Shown here: positions 51,236 to 58,783 of the stretch, piece after piece
Layout: each line of letters starts with the position of its first letter
Position numbering within the stretch: the first letter of the stretch is position 1
NCBI GenBank assembly: GCA_018819925.1
Contig: JAHJPG010000087.1
Coordinates: forward strand, 18,983-82,982
Length of the DNA: 64,000 bases
Source: Pseudomonadota bacterium
GTDB taxonomy: Bacteria > Desulfobacterota > Desulfarculia > Desulfarculales > Desulfarculaceae
Direction: 5' to 3'
Made by a program: the position numbers and the translations under genes
Notes under the pieces: generated by a model
The model's database searches: none
Seen by the model: only the letters and a program-made list of their open reading frames with translations
Told to the model about the DNA's origin: nothing

Positions 51236-52156
51236 CTAGACCTCGGCTTCCCGGCTGCGCAGCCGCCAGCTTAGCCACATCAGATAAGGCACAAAGATGA
51301 TGGTGGCCACGGTGGTGGGCACCGCCGCGGCCGAGTCGAACAGGGCCAGGCAAAGGCCCGAGGCCAGGCCGTAGTTTTTCATGCTGGCCATCATCATCAG
51401 AGCCTTGGCCCGGCGCGGGCGCACCCCCCGGCGGCGGGCCATGAACATCACCGCTTCGCCCAGGAGCAGGCTGCTGGCCAGGGCCAGGAACACCAGGTGC
51501 ATAAGCTCCCAGGGCTGGTGCAGAAACACTTGCCGGTTTAGGCCCACCACGGTGTACAAGGCCAGGAAAAATCCCCAGTTGGTCAAACCGCCCCGCCAGC
51601 GCAGGATGGGCCCCTGCCAGCCCCGCCATAGGATTAGCCGCGAAACGGCCATGGGCGCGGCGATGAGCAAAAGCACGGTGACGAAAAGCTCGTGACGGAA
51701 GAGGTGTTCGCCTCCGAAGAAGGCCAGGAAGACGAGGGGTATGAGCACCAGGGCCCCCAGGTAGGCGCCGGACATGGCCACCAGGCTGTAATCCGCATCG
51801 CCGTCCAATACCACGGCCAGGGGCAGCACCACCACCGCCGGCGGCATCGCGGCCAAGACCACCAGGCCCCGGAAAAAGGCGGGGTTGTCCACCAGCCACC
51901 AGGCCAGGAGCAGGATCACCCCTCCCTGCAGCAGGTAGCTCATGGCCAGGCCGGTCAGGGCTGGGCGGATGAGTGCCCGGGGATGGCGGAAGACCTGGCC
52001 GGAGATGGAAAGGGTGGCCAGGGTCATGACCACGGCCAGGGCGGGCACAACCAGGGGTTGGGTGTATGCCGCGCCATGGCCCGCCGCCAGGCCGAGGACC
52101 AAGGCGGCTAGGAAGATGAAGTTGCGGTCGTGTAAAAGGGCCCAGGGGAGACGCAT
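51236..52156 (-). CDS. Bile acid:sodium symporter (BASS)-family transporter
   Basis: About 306-residue inner-membrane protein with nine or ten hydrophobic helices. The C-terminal segment MASMKNYGLASGLCLALF followed by AAAVPTTVATIIFVPYLMW matches the BASS family crossing motif; MPPAVVVLPLAVVLDGD lies in the first half. Members carry organic anions such as bile acids, pyruvate or pantothenate with sodium. ATG 52156 is chosen because TGGGAAG lies just upstream; a TTG at 52171 is in frame but has no site. A strong terminator separates it from prpE, so it probably has its own promoter. Substrate unknown. Confidence 0.8.
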   Translation of the reverse strand: MRLPWALLHDRNFIFLAALVLGLAAGHGAAYTQPLVVPALAVVMTLATLSISGQVFRHPRALIRPALTGLAMSYLLQGGVILLLAWWLVDNPAFFRGLVVLAAMPPAVVVLPLAVVLDGDADYSLVAMSGAYLGALVLIPLVFLAFFGGEHLFRHELFVTVLLLIAAPMAVSRLILWRGWQGPILRWRGGLTNWGFFLALYTVVGLNRQVFLHQPWELMHLVFLALASSLLLGEAVMFMARRRGVRPRRAKALMMMASMKNYGLASGLCLALFDSAAAVPTTVATIIFVPYLMWLSWRLRSREAEV

Positions 52157-52237
52157 GATGCTTCCCAGCAATGGTTGCTAATCAGACAATTTTCATAAGA
52201 ATAGGGTTCCAGGGAAGGGGGCGCAAGGTGGGGAGAG

Positions 52238-52277
52238 AAAAACCGCCCCGGGCGGTGAGGCCCGGGGCGGGGTTTTT
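52238..52277 (-). terminator. Strong intrinsic terminator after the PrpE-like gene
   Basis: CCGCCCCGGGC (52243-52253) and GCCCGGGGCGG (52260-52270) form a perfect 11-bp stem. An A-run at 52238-52242 and a T-run at 52273-52277 flank it, so on the - strand the stem is followed by TTTTT. It ends transcription 19 bases after the stop. Confidence 0.85.
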
Positions 52278-52295
52278 CAAGCGGCTGTAAAGCGC

Positions 52296-54194
52296 TTAGT
52301 CGGCCTTGGGGTAGCCGATGCCCTTGAGGGCCACCCCGATCTCGTCCAGGCTCACCGGGTCGTCAATGGTGGAGGGGGCGGTGTAGGCCGCGCCGTCGGC
52401 GATCTTGCGCATGGTGCCGCGGAGTATCTTGCCCGAGCGGGTCTTGGGCAGGCGGTCCACCACGGCCACCTGTTTGAACGAGGCCACCGCGCCGATCTGG
52501 TCGCGCATCATCTGCACCAGCTCGGCTTGCAGCTCCTGGGCCGGGCGGTCCACTCCCGCCTTGAGCACCACGAAGCCCACCGGCAGTTGGCCCTTGAAGG
52601 AATCGGCCGCGCCGATGACCGCGCACTCGGCCACGTCGGGATGGGTGGCGATGACCTCTTCCATGGCCCCGGTTGACAGGCGGTGACCCGCCACGTTGAT
52701 TACGTCGTCCACCCGGCCCATGATGAACACGTAGCCGTCATCGTCTATGTAGCCCTCGTCCCCGGTGAAGTAGTAGCCCGGGAAGGGGTTGAGGTAGGAG
52801 TCCAGGAAGCGCTGGTCGGCCTGCCACAGGGTGGGCAGGGTGCCCGGGGGCAGGGGCAGCTTAACCGCCACCACCCCGGGCTGGTTGGGGGGCACCTCCT
52901 GGTTGTCCGGCGAAACTATCTTTACGTCATAGCCAGGGGCCGGCTTGGTGGCCGAACCGGGTTTGATGGGCAACAGCTCTACGCCCCGGCAGTTGCCGGC
53001 GATGGCCCAGGCGGTCTCGGTCTGCCACCAGTGGTCGATCACCGGGCGCTCAAGCAGGTCGGCGGCCCATTGGTAGGTGTCCGGGTCGGTGCGCTCGCCG
53101 GCCAGGTACAGGGCGTCGAAGCCGCTCAGGTCGTATCTCTTCAGGTGCTCGCCCTTGCTGTCCTCGCGCTTGATGGCCCTGAAGGCGGTGGGCGCGGTGA
53201 AAAGCACCTTTACCTTGTGCTGGTTGATGACCCGCCAGAAGGCCCCGGCGTCCGGGGTGCCCACCGGTTTGCCCTCATAGACGATGGTGGTGCAGCCGTA
53301 GAGCAGAGGGGCGTAGACGATGTAGGAGTGGCCCACCACCCAGCCCACGTCGCTGGCCGCCCAGTACACGTCGCCGGGTTCCACGTCGTAGACGTTTTTC
53401 ATGGTCCAGTACATGGCCACGGCGTGGCCGCCGTTGTCGCGCACGATGCCCTTGGGCACTCCGGTGGTGCCGGAGGTGTAGAGGATGTACAGGGGGTCGG
53501 TGGCGGCCAGGGTGACGCACTCCGCGGGCTGGGAGTTGGCCAACAGCTCGTCGTAATCCAAATCCCGGCCCGGGGTCATTTCGGCTTGGACCTGGGGCCG
53601 CTGGAGGATGATGCACTTGTCCGGCTTGTGGGTGGCCAGCGCGATGGCCTTGTCCAAAAGCGGCTTGTAGGCGATGACCTTCTTTCCCTCGATGCCGCAG
53701 GAGGCGCTGATCATGGCCTTGGGCTTGGCGTCGTCGATGCGGATGGCCAGCTCCTTGGGAGCGAAGCCGCCGAACACCACCGAATGTATGGCTCCGATGC
53801 GGGCGCAGGCCAGCATGGCCACCAAGGCCTGGGGGACCATGGGCATGTACACCACCACGGTGTCGCCCTTTTTCACCCCCAGGGAGCGCAGGCCGCCGGC
53901 CAGGCGGGAAACCTGGTCCAGGAACTGGGAATAGGTGATTTTTTGGATGGTGTTGGTCACCGGGCTGTCGTAGATGATGGCCGGCTGGTCGCCACGGCCC
54001 GCCTCAACGTGGCGGTCGACGGCGTTGTAGCAGGTGTTCAGCTCCCCCCCGGTAAACCAGCGGTAAAAGGGCTTGTTGCTGTCGTCCAGAACCTTGTCCC
54101 ACTTCTTGACCCAGGTGATGTTTTCAGCCGCCTCGCCCCAGAACCCGTCGGGGTCTTCCATGCTTCGCCGGAACACCTCCTCATAGGTGGCCAT
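52296..54194 (-). CDS. Propionyl/acetyl-CoA synthetase (PrpE/ACSS3-type)
   Basis: 632-residue AMP-forming short-chain acyl-CoA synthetase. Domains: N-terminal ACAS_N segment (residues 1-60), P-loop LYTSGTTGVPKGIVRD near 245, VGWVVGHSY, the WWQTETAWAIAG motif near 395, YFTGDEGYID near 490, GHRLSTGAMEEV and the C-terminal lysine motif PKTRSGKILRGTMR near 592, a site of regulatory acetylation in relatives. The HWWQTETAWAIAGN form resembles propionyl-CoA synthetase and human ACSS3 more than acetyl-CoA synthetase (TWWQTETGG). A hairpin and GGAAAGGA precede the start. Probable role: activating propionate or acetate. Confidence 0.88.
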   Translation of the reverse strand: MATYEEVFRRSMEDPDGFWGEAAENITWVKKWDKVLDDSNKPFYRWFTGGELNTCYNAVDRHVEAGRGDQPAIIYDSPVTNTIQKITYSQFLDQVSRLAGGLRSLGVKKGDTVVVYMPMVPQALVAMLACARIGAIHSVVFGGFAPKELAIRIDDAKPKAMISASCGIEGKKVIAYKPLLDKAIALATHKPDKCIILQRPQVQAEMTPGRDLDYDELLANSQPAECVTLAATDPLYILYTSGTTGVPKGIVRDNGGHAVAMYWTMKNVYDVEPGDVYWAASDVGWVVGHSYIVYAPLLYGCTTIVYEGKPVGTPDAGAFWRVINQHKVKVLFTAPTAFRAIKREDSKGEHLKRYDLSGFDALYLAGERTDPDTYQWAADLLERPVIDHWWQTETAWAIAGNCRGVELLPIKPGSATKPAPGYDVKIVSPDNQEVPPNQPGVVAVKLPLPPGTLPTLWQADQRFLDSYLNPFPGYYFTGDEGYIDDDGYVFIMGRVDDVINVAGHRLSTGAMEEVIATHPDVAECAVIGAADSFKGQLPVGFVVLKAGVDRPAQELQAELVQMMRDQIGAVASFKQVAVVDRLPKTRSGKILRGTMRKIADGAAYTAPSTIDDPVSLDEIGVALKGIGYPKAD

Positions 54195-54503
54195 CGCTCA
54201 ATCCTTTCCCGCCGCCAAAAGCGGCGTCGCTGGCTGATACAAAAAACCACGGCTCAACCTCCAGGCGGGCATGACGCCGGGACCCTGGGAGGCTGAGGGC
54301 GGTGAAGGTCTCGGGATAATTGTAGATAAAGGCATTCCCTCCTTGCCATGGGGGGCAACCCCCAAAATGGGGGGTGAACACCCTACCTGTGATTGCCTAG
54401 GCGAGGGGCGGGCTGTGTTAATCTGGTGCCTGGGCGAAAAAACGGCGGCGCTTTGATGATAGCAAAAAGTCGCGGGGTAATTTAAAGGGCTTTTGAGTAC
54501 CTA

Positions 54504-54586
54504 CCATGCCCGGTCATCTGATTCGTGAGACGGCGGCTACGCCAACCGCTGGGACTTTTGCGGTTTTTGGTTTTTTTAGGGCATGG
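54504..54586 (+). ncRNA. Structured leader or small RNA upstream of the DUF1847 gene
   Basis: CCATGCCC (54504-54511) and GGGCATGG (54579-54586) close an 83-base domain with a perfect 8-bp stem. Inside, GGCG/CGCC (54532-54535, 54540-54543) forms one hairpin, and AACCGC (54544-54549) pairs with GCGGTT (54560-54565) ahead of T-rich TTTGGTTTTTTT. The closing stem overlaps the terminator's tail. This arrangement suggests attenuation by a riboswitch or protein, or a small RNA ending at the T-run. I do not recognise a known riboswitch class. Confidence 0.45.
54544..54577 (+). terminator. Intrinsic terminator-like hairpin in the leader
   Basis: A 6-bp stem AACCGC/GCGGTT with a 10-base loop is followed by TTTGG and seven T (54571-54577). 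It lies about 70 bases upstream of the DUF1847 start, with no + strand gene before it, so it would act only on a leader transcript. Confidence 0.55.
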
Positions 54587-54645
54587 GGAGGCGCAGAATA
54601 CCTAAGTCCGGCGTTGCCACGAAAAAATGAGGAGAAATCTAGATA

Positions 54646-55365
54646 ATGGGTGAAAAGAACAAGCAACAAGAACCGGCCTGCGCGTCATGCCATGTGACCA
54701 TCAGGAAACGAGCCTGTGTGACCCCCGGGGGAGTAGGTGGGCCCAACTGCCCCACTCAGGAACAAAAGGAGGCCTTGGCCGAGGCCAACGCTAAATACGA
54801 TGCCCCAGAGATACGCGAGTTCGCCCGCCAGGCTTCCCTGCAAGAGGCGGCCTGCTATGCCAACCGCCACCAGCGGCCCTATGTGCTGCAACCCAGCAAG
54901 ACCCGGATTCAGGAGATATGGGAGTTCGCCGGCCGCATGGGCTACTCCAAGTTGGGCCTGGCTTTTTGCCTGGGACTTGTGGCCGAGGCGGCCAAGGTGG
55001 AGCAAATATTCAAGAGCAAGGGCCTGGAAGTGGTGTCGGCTCTTTGCAAGGCAGGGGCTACTCCCAAGGAATGGTTGGGTCTGGGCGATGAAGACAAGGT
55101 GCGTCAAGGCGGCTTCGAGTCGGTGTGCAACCCGGTTTTTCAGGCCGAGCTCATGAACCGGGCCGGCACCCAACTCAACGTGCTGCTGGGGCTGTGCGTG
55201 GGGCACGACTCGCTGTTTTTCGCTCATGCCAAGGCACCCACCACGGTGCTGGCGGTCAAGGACCGGGTGACCGGGCACAATCCCCTGGCGGCGGTGTATT
55301 TGTCGGATGTGTACTACGCCCGCTTGAAGGTGACGCCTACCCAAGGCGGCGGAGAAGATGCCTAA
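54646..55365 (+). CDS. DUF1847 family protein (cysteine-rich, putative metal-binding)
   Basis: 239 residues. N-terminal cysteines (C12, C15, C24, C35; CASCH first) look like a metal or zinc site. The rest fits the DUF1847 family: KTRIQEIWEFAGRMGYSKLGLAFCLGL, then CNPVFQAELMNRAGTQLNVLLGLCVGHDSLFF and the C-terminal VKDRVTGHNPLAAVYLSD. Function unknown; members are common in anaerobes. No signal peptide. GAGGAG lies about 11 bases upstream of the ATG, and a structured leader precedes it. The stop overlaps the opposing TPR gene by four bases. Confidence 0.85.
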   Translation: MGEKNKQQEPACASCHVTIRKRACVTPGGVGGPNCPTQEQKEALAEANAKYDAPEIREFARQASLQEAACYANRHQRPYVLQPSKTRIQEIWEFAGRMGYSKLGLAFCLGLVAEAAKVEQIFKSKGLEVVSALCKAGATPKEWLGLGDEDKVRQGGFESVCNPVFQAELMNRAGTQLNVLLGLCVGHDSLFFAHAKAPTTVLAVKDRVTGHNPLAAVYLSDVYYARLKVTPTQGGGEDA

Positions 55366-56141
55366 CCCTCGCCTTTTGGCTTTTGGTTCTTCAACTGGCG
55401 GATTAACTCCTTGACATGTTCGTCCAGGGGGTTGCGCAAGGAAAACTCATTGAAGTCGGCCAGGGCCTCACTGGTGTTGCCTAGTTTGCGCTGGGCTTTG
55501 CCGCGTTGCAAGAAGGCCTTTGCCAGGCTGGAGTCGTAGGCTATGCACTGGCTGAAGTCCTTGGCCGCAAGGCGGTTGTCCCCACGCTGCATCCAAATGG
55601 AGCCCCGCAGGTAATAAGCCTGGGCGTAGTTTGGCTTGAGGGCAATCGCCTGGTTAAGGGCGATGATGGCCTCGGTGGTCTTGCCCATGGCCCGGAGTGT
55701 CTCGGCCAGTTGGTAGTGCGCCGTGGCGCTGCTGGGCACGGCCTCCAGGGCCTTGGCTAAGTCGTGTATGGCGGCTTTTTGGTCACCCAGGGCTCTGTTG
55801 GATATCCCCCGGGCCACGTAGGCTCGCGAAAGGTTGTCCAGGGACAGGCCGCCGGAGTCAATGGCCTTGGTGAGCAGGTAGACGGCGTAGCGGTGATTTT
55901 CCACGATGGAGGCCTGGATTCCCTCGCTCAGGTATTGCTCCGGCTCGATGCGGAAATAGCCGCCTTCCATTATCAGGAAGTTCATTTTCACGCCGGGGTC
56001 CAGGTCCTTGTCGGTCAGTTGGGACGCCGCGGGCGCCGGGGCCCGGCAGAACACGACCCAAAGCAGGGTCAAAGCCAAGCAGATCAGAGGGATTTTATGT
56101 TTAATGGTGGGCCATGCTTTTTGGGGAATCGTAGGTTTCAT
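55362..56141 (-). CDS. Exported tetratricopeptide-repeat protein
   Basis: 259 residues with a signal peptide (a basic start, then ICLALTLLWVVFC, residues about 17-34) and possible cleavage near PAPAA. The region from about residue 85 on has four or five TPR units, for example YVARGISNRALGDQKAAIHD, AHYQLAETLRAMGKTTEAI, AYYLRGSIWMQRGDNRLAAK and AFLQRGKAQRKLGNTSEALA. TPR proteins mediate protein contacts; the partner is unknown. The hydrophobic segment with Cys35 could alternatively be a lipoprotein signal, but the lipobox is not convincing. Located downstream of the PEP-CTERM gene, with a terminator between. Confidence 0.82.
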   Translation of the reverse strand: MKPTIPQKAWPTIKHKIPLICLALTLLWVVFCRAPAPAASQLTDKDLDPGVKMNFLIMEGGYFRIEPEQYLSEGIQASIVENHRYAVYLLTKAIDSGGLSLDNLSRAYVARGISNRALGDQKAAIHDLAKALEAVPSSATAHYQLAETLRAMGKTTEAIIALNQAIALKPNYAQAYYLRGSIWMQRGDNRLAAKDFSQCIAYDSSLAKAFLQRGKAQRKLGNTSEALADFNEFSLRNPLDEHVKELIRQLKNQKPKGEG

Positions 56142-56155
56142 AAGTCACAAAACAA

Positions 56156-56187
56156 CCGCCCTGGCCCAAGACGGGAACCAAGGGCGG
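56156..56187 (-). terminator. Intrinsic terminator after the PEP-CTERM gene
   Basis: CCGCCCT (56156-56162) and AGGGCGG (56181-56187) form a stem. On the - strand TTGTTTTGTG follows; on + CTTTTTTAT follows. It separates the PEP-CTERM gene from the TPR gene. Confidence 0.65.
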
Positions 56188-56218
56188 CTTTTTTATCTAA
56201 GGGCTTGGGGGGGGGCTA

Positions 56219-56959
56219 TCAGGCTTCAGGGCTGCCCCGTCCTTTCTTGCGCTTGCGGCTGTAGCGCCAAAAGGCCAAGCCGCCCAAACTGCTGCTGAGT
56301 AACACCAGGCTGGCTGGTTCGGGGGCGGAGCCGCCACCGCCGCCGGCACCCTGGTAGGTCACGGTTACGTAACCGCTGGCAGTGGGCGGGGAGCTGCCCT
56401 GGGACACGCTGCCCGAGGCGCTGACGTTCAAGTAGGTCGAAGCGTCCAAGACGATGTTGTAAGTACCGGCGCCCACGTACTGGGCCCAGACCCCGGAACT
56501 CACGTTGGCGCTGGATAGGCTGCTTACAGTTCCGCCGGCCAAGACGCCATAGTCGGCTCCACCGCTCTGCACGCCGATCCCGTCGCCGTCATCGGCGCCG
56601 AGGTTGAAGGTCTGGGATACATAAGCCTTGGTTACGTTAAGGACCAACTCCAGGGGAACGGTGACCGTGGAACTGAAATAATTCAAGGCGGCCTGGGTGC
56701 CGAAGCTCACCGTCGCGGTGGTGGCGCCGCTTTCGTTGTCCACCTCGGCAAGGCCGCCGGTGGTGGTGATGCTCAAATCTATAACGATGCCGGTAATATC
56801 GCCTATGTTGCCGTTATATTGGTTGAATGCCAGAACCGGCGTCTGCGGGGGAAAGAACGGCCCGAAGGTTTGAGTTTGGATTATATCGGCCCTGGCTGGT
56901 AGCGCGCTCAACAAAAAGGTGAGCAGACCTAATACGATGGCATATTTTATGCGCTGCAC
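56219..56959 (-). CDS. PEP-CTERM sorting-domain protein (choice-of-anchor E-like)
   Basis: 246 residues. A signal peptide (KYAIVLGLLTFLLSALPARA) is followed by a beta-rich, Ser/Thr/Gly-rich domain starting QTQTFGPFFPPQTPVL, similar to the choice-of-anchor E family. The C-terminus has a glycine linker, the motif APEPAS, a hydrophobic helix LVLLSSSLGGLAFW and a basic end RYSRKRKKG, the PEP-CTERM signal recognised by exosortase/XrtA-type systems of biofilm formers. No exosortase gene is in the window. GTG at 56959 follows AGGGAGAG; an ATG at 56992 would add 11 residues. Confidence 0.85.
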   Translation of the reverse strand: MQRIKYAIVLGLLTFLLSALPARADIIQTQTFGPFFPPQTPVLAFNQYNGNIGDITGIVIDLSITTTGGLAEVDNESGATTATVSFGTQAALNYFSSTVTVPLELVLNVTKAYVSQTFNLGADDGDGIGVQSGGADYGVLAGGTVSSLSSANVSSGVWAQYVGAGTYNIVLDASTYLNVSASGSVSQGSSPPTASGYVTVTYQGAGGGGGSAPEPASLVLLSSSLGGLAFWRYSRKRKKGRGSPEA

Positions 56960-57120
56960 GTTGCCTACTCTCCCTGGCGGGTTCAACCGCATCTTACACG
57001 AAACTTCTTACATAAAGTATAAGGCCTGCCAAAAATGGTGCAAGAGGAATTATTATTATTTTAGAAACCAGCATATGACAGGCTGCCAGGCGGCTCTGCT
57101 TGGGTGCGGGGTAAAGCGAA

Positions 57121-57150
57121 AGCGCCAACCCCGGCGGAGGGGTTGGCGCT
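57121..57150 (-). terminator. Terminator hairpin of tRNA-Leu
   Basis: A perfect 12-bp stem (57121-57132 with 57139-57150), loop of six bases, starts ten bases beyond the tRNA 3' end. On the - strand TTCGCTTTAC follows. The stem is GC-rich and typical of tRNA terminators. Confidence 0.7.
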
Positions 57151-57160
57151 TTATGTGCTT

Positions 57161-57247
57161 TGGTGCCGAAGGGGAGACTCGAACTCCCACACCCATAAGG
57201 GTACTAGACCCTGAACCTAGCGCGTCTACCAGTTCCGCCACTTCGGC
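57161..57247 (-). tRNA. tRNA-Leu (anticodon CAG)
   Basis: Read on the - strand it begins GCCGAAG, has the class II arms of leucine tRNA with a D-loop GCGGAACTGGTAGACGC, anticodon stem-loop CTAGG-TTCAGGG-TCTAG (anticodon CAG, codon CUG), a long variable arm TACCCTTATGGGTG, T-arm GTGGGAGTTCGAGTCTCCC, acceptor CTTCGGC, discriminator A and encoded CCA. Total 87 bases. CUG is the main leucine codon in this GC-rich genome, so this tRNA should be in heavy use. No integrase or att duplication is seen beside it. Confidence 0.95.
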
Positions 57248-57303
57248 CAGGTAAGCTCGCCAAAAGCCCTTGAGCCGCGCGAACTTGTCAAATAACAGGG
57301 CGA

Positions 57304-57332
57304 AGTCTATAATCACCACCCAAGCTTGTCAA
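57304..57332 (-). promoter_or_regulatory. Sigma-70 promoter for tRNA-Leu
   Basis: On the - strand TTGACA (57332-57327), a 17-base spacer and TAGACT (57309-57304), preceded by TTA. A second TTGACA lies at 57291-57286 with a poorer -10. Either would direct the tRNA at 57247. Confidence 0.55.
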
Positions 57333-57397
57333 GTGGCTTTGTGGGGCCGAAACGCCCTATTATTTGACCAGGGCCCAAAAAACAGGAAGCGGTAGTC

Positions 57398-58357
57398 ATG
57401 CAAGTAGTGATGGGGCTGGAAGAGCTGCGGGAGCGCCACCCACGGCCGGTGATAACCATCGGCAACTTCGATGGGGTGCACCTGGGGCATCAGGCCCTGT
57501 TCGCCAAGGCCATCGAAAGGGCCAAGGCGGTGGAGGGCACCGCCCTGGCGGTTACCTTCGAGCCCCACCCCATTCGGGTGCTGCGCCCGGCGGTGAACCT
57601 GCCGCTCATCACCCCCCTGGACCAGAAGCTGGAGCTTATGGCCCAGTCCGGCCTGGACATCACCCCGTGCCTGCGTTTCGACCAGGACTTCGCCCGCCTT
57701 AGCGCCGACGCCTTCGTGGACAAGCTTCTGGTGGGCCGCCTGGGGGCCGCCGAGGTGGTGGTGGGCTATGACTTCGCCTTTGGCCACAAGGGACTGGGCG
57801 ACCTGGAGCTGCTGTGCTCCAAGGGCGAGAAATGGGGCTTCGCGGTGCACGTGGTGGGGCCGGTGATCGTGGATGGCCGCCCGGTAAGCTCCACCAGGGT
57901 GCGCCAGGAGGTGGCCGACGGCAACATGGAGGCCGCCCGCCGCCTGCTGGGCCGCCACTACCGGGTTGCCGGCCGGGTGGTGGCCGGGCATGGCCGGGGA
58001 GGGCGCCTGCTGGGTTTCCCCACCGCCAACCTGCGGGTGAGCGACGAACTGCTGCCCGGGCCGGGAGTCTACGCGGTGATGGTGGAATTGGCCGGGGGCC
58101 GCTACCTAAAAGGGGCCAACAACATCGGCAACAACCCCACCTTTGACGACGGAGCGTTAAGCGTGGAAACCCATCTGCTGGATTTCGATGGCGACCTCTA
58201 CGGCCAAGACATCCGCTTGCACTTCGTGGAACGCCTGCGCGGCGAAAAGCGCTTCGATTCGGCCGAGGAACTCAAGGCCCAGATTGGGCGGGACATTGCC
58301 CGGGCGGTGGAGGTGCTGGACCCCTGGGTGCGCGCCGGTAACGGACAGAGAAGCTAG
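57398..58357 (+). CDS. ribF: Bifunctional riboflavin kinase/FAD synthetase RibF
   Basis: 319-residue enzyme making FMN then FAD. N-terminal nucleotidyltransferase domain: ITIGNFDGVHLGHQALF (HxGH motif), FEPHP, VVGYDFAFGHKGLGD and the SSTRVR motif near residue 165. The C-terminal kinase domain (about 185-310) has GRLLGFPTANL and NNIGNNPTF. Length matches the family (about 310). GGAAGCGG precedes the ATG; the conserved sequence begins a few residues in. FAD and FMN supply is general housekeeping. Confidence 0.95.
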   Translation: MQVVMGLEELRERHPRPVITIGNFDGVHLGHQALFAKAIERAKAVEGTALAVTFEPHPIRVLRPAVNLPLITPLDQKLELMAQSGLDITPCLRFDQDFARLSADAFVDKLLVGRLGAAEVVVGYDFAFGHKGLGDLELLCSKGEKWGFAVHVVGPVIVDGRPVSSTRVRQEVADGNMEAARRLLGRHYRVAGRVVAGHGRGGRLLGFPTANLRVSDELLPGPGVYAVMVELAGGRYLKGANNIGNNPTFDDGALSVETHLLDFDGDLYGQDIRLHFVERLRGEKRFDSAEELKAQIGRDIARAVEVLDPWVRAGNGQRS

Positions 58358-58359
58358 CC

Positions 58360-58767
58360 ATGCTGGACCCTACCCGGGAAGCGTCCATCCTCAGGCGCGT
58401 GGCCTCCATACCCATCGTGGACACCCTGGGCATGGAGGTGCTGGAGTTGGCCACGGGCCTCTGCCGCATAAAGGTGGCGCGCAAGCCCGCCTATGACGGG
58501 GTGTTCGAATCCTTCCACGGCGGCCTTTTGATGACCGTGGCCGACAGCGCGGCCTGCTTCGCCATCCTCACCGTCACCGGGGCCGAGGCCCGCCTGACCA
58601 CCACGGACATGAACATCCGCTTTTTGGCCCCCTGCCTCAGCGATCTGACCGTGGCCGCCCGCATTATCAAGGTGGGGCGCACCATGTGCCCGGTGTCGGT
58701 GGAGTTGTTCGACGGCGCCGGCGTGCTGGTGGCCGTGGCCCAGGTGAACTACATCCTACTCGCCTAA
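58360..58767 (+). CDS. PaaI-type hot-dog thioesterase
   Basis: 135-residue hot-dog-fold protein of the PaaI/YdiI thioesterase group: MEVLELATGLCRIKVARKPAY, then GVFESFHGGLLMTVADSAACFA with the HGG and nearby Asp typical of the catalytic region, and LTTTDMNIRFLAPCLSDLTV. Such enzymes hydrolyse acyl- or aryl-CoA thioesters; the CoA ligases at 43069 and 49537 suggest substrates, but this is inference. It starts two bases after ribF and converges with the cytochrome b gene. Confidence 0.88.
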   Translation: MLDPTREASILRRVASIPIVDTLGMEVLELATGLCRIKVARKPAYDGVFESFHGGLLMTVADSAACFAILTVTGAEARLTTTDMNIRFLAPCLSDLTVAARIIKVGRTMCPVSVELFDGAGVLVAVAQVNYILLA

Positions 58768-58783
58768 TTCCGGCCTGGCCGGT

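Larger units (their letters stand above)
54195..54645. other. 451-base divergent intergenic region
   Basis: It separates the prpE-like gene (-) from a DUF1847 gene (+). The left part (54195-54340) should hold the prpE promoter; a hairpin-forming GCCGC/GCGGC pair lies near its ribosome site. At 54345-54385 G-runs and C-runs repeat (ATGGGGGG twice). The right part holds a structured leader with a terminator (54504-54586). No protein-coding frame is supported here. Confidence 0.6.

Noticed and set aside
51073..51300. Small + strand frame in the gap after the PaaK-like gene
   Set aside because: It runs through a terminator hairpin and into the opposing transporter gene, with no convincing ribosome site or family match.
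54400..54600. Match to a known riboswitch class (c-di-GMP, TPP, cobalamin, fluoride, SAM types considered)
   Set aside because: None of the conserved core sequences of these classes as I know them is present; kept only as an unassigned structured leader.
57161..57360. tRNA-Leu as an integration (att) site of a mobile island
   Set aside because: No integrase and no repeat of the tRNA 3' end were seen nearby; genes on both sides are ordinary chromosomal genes.
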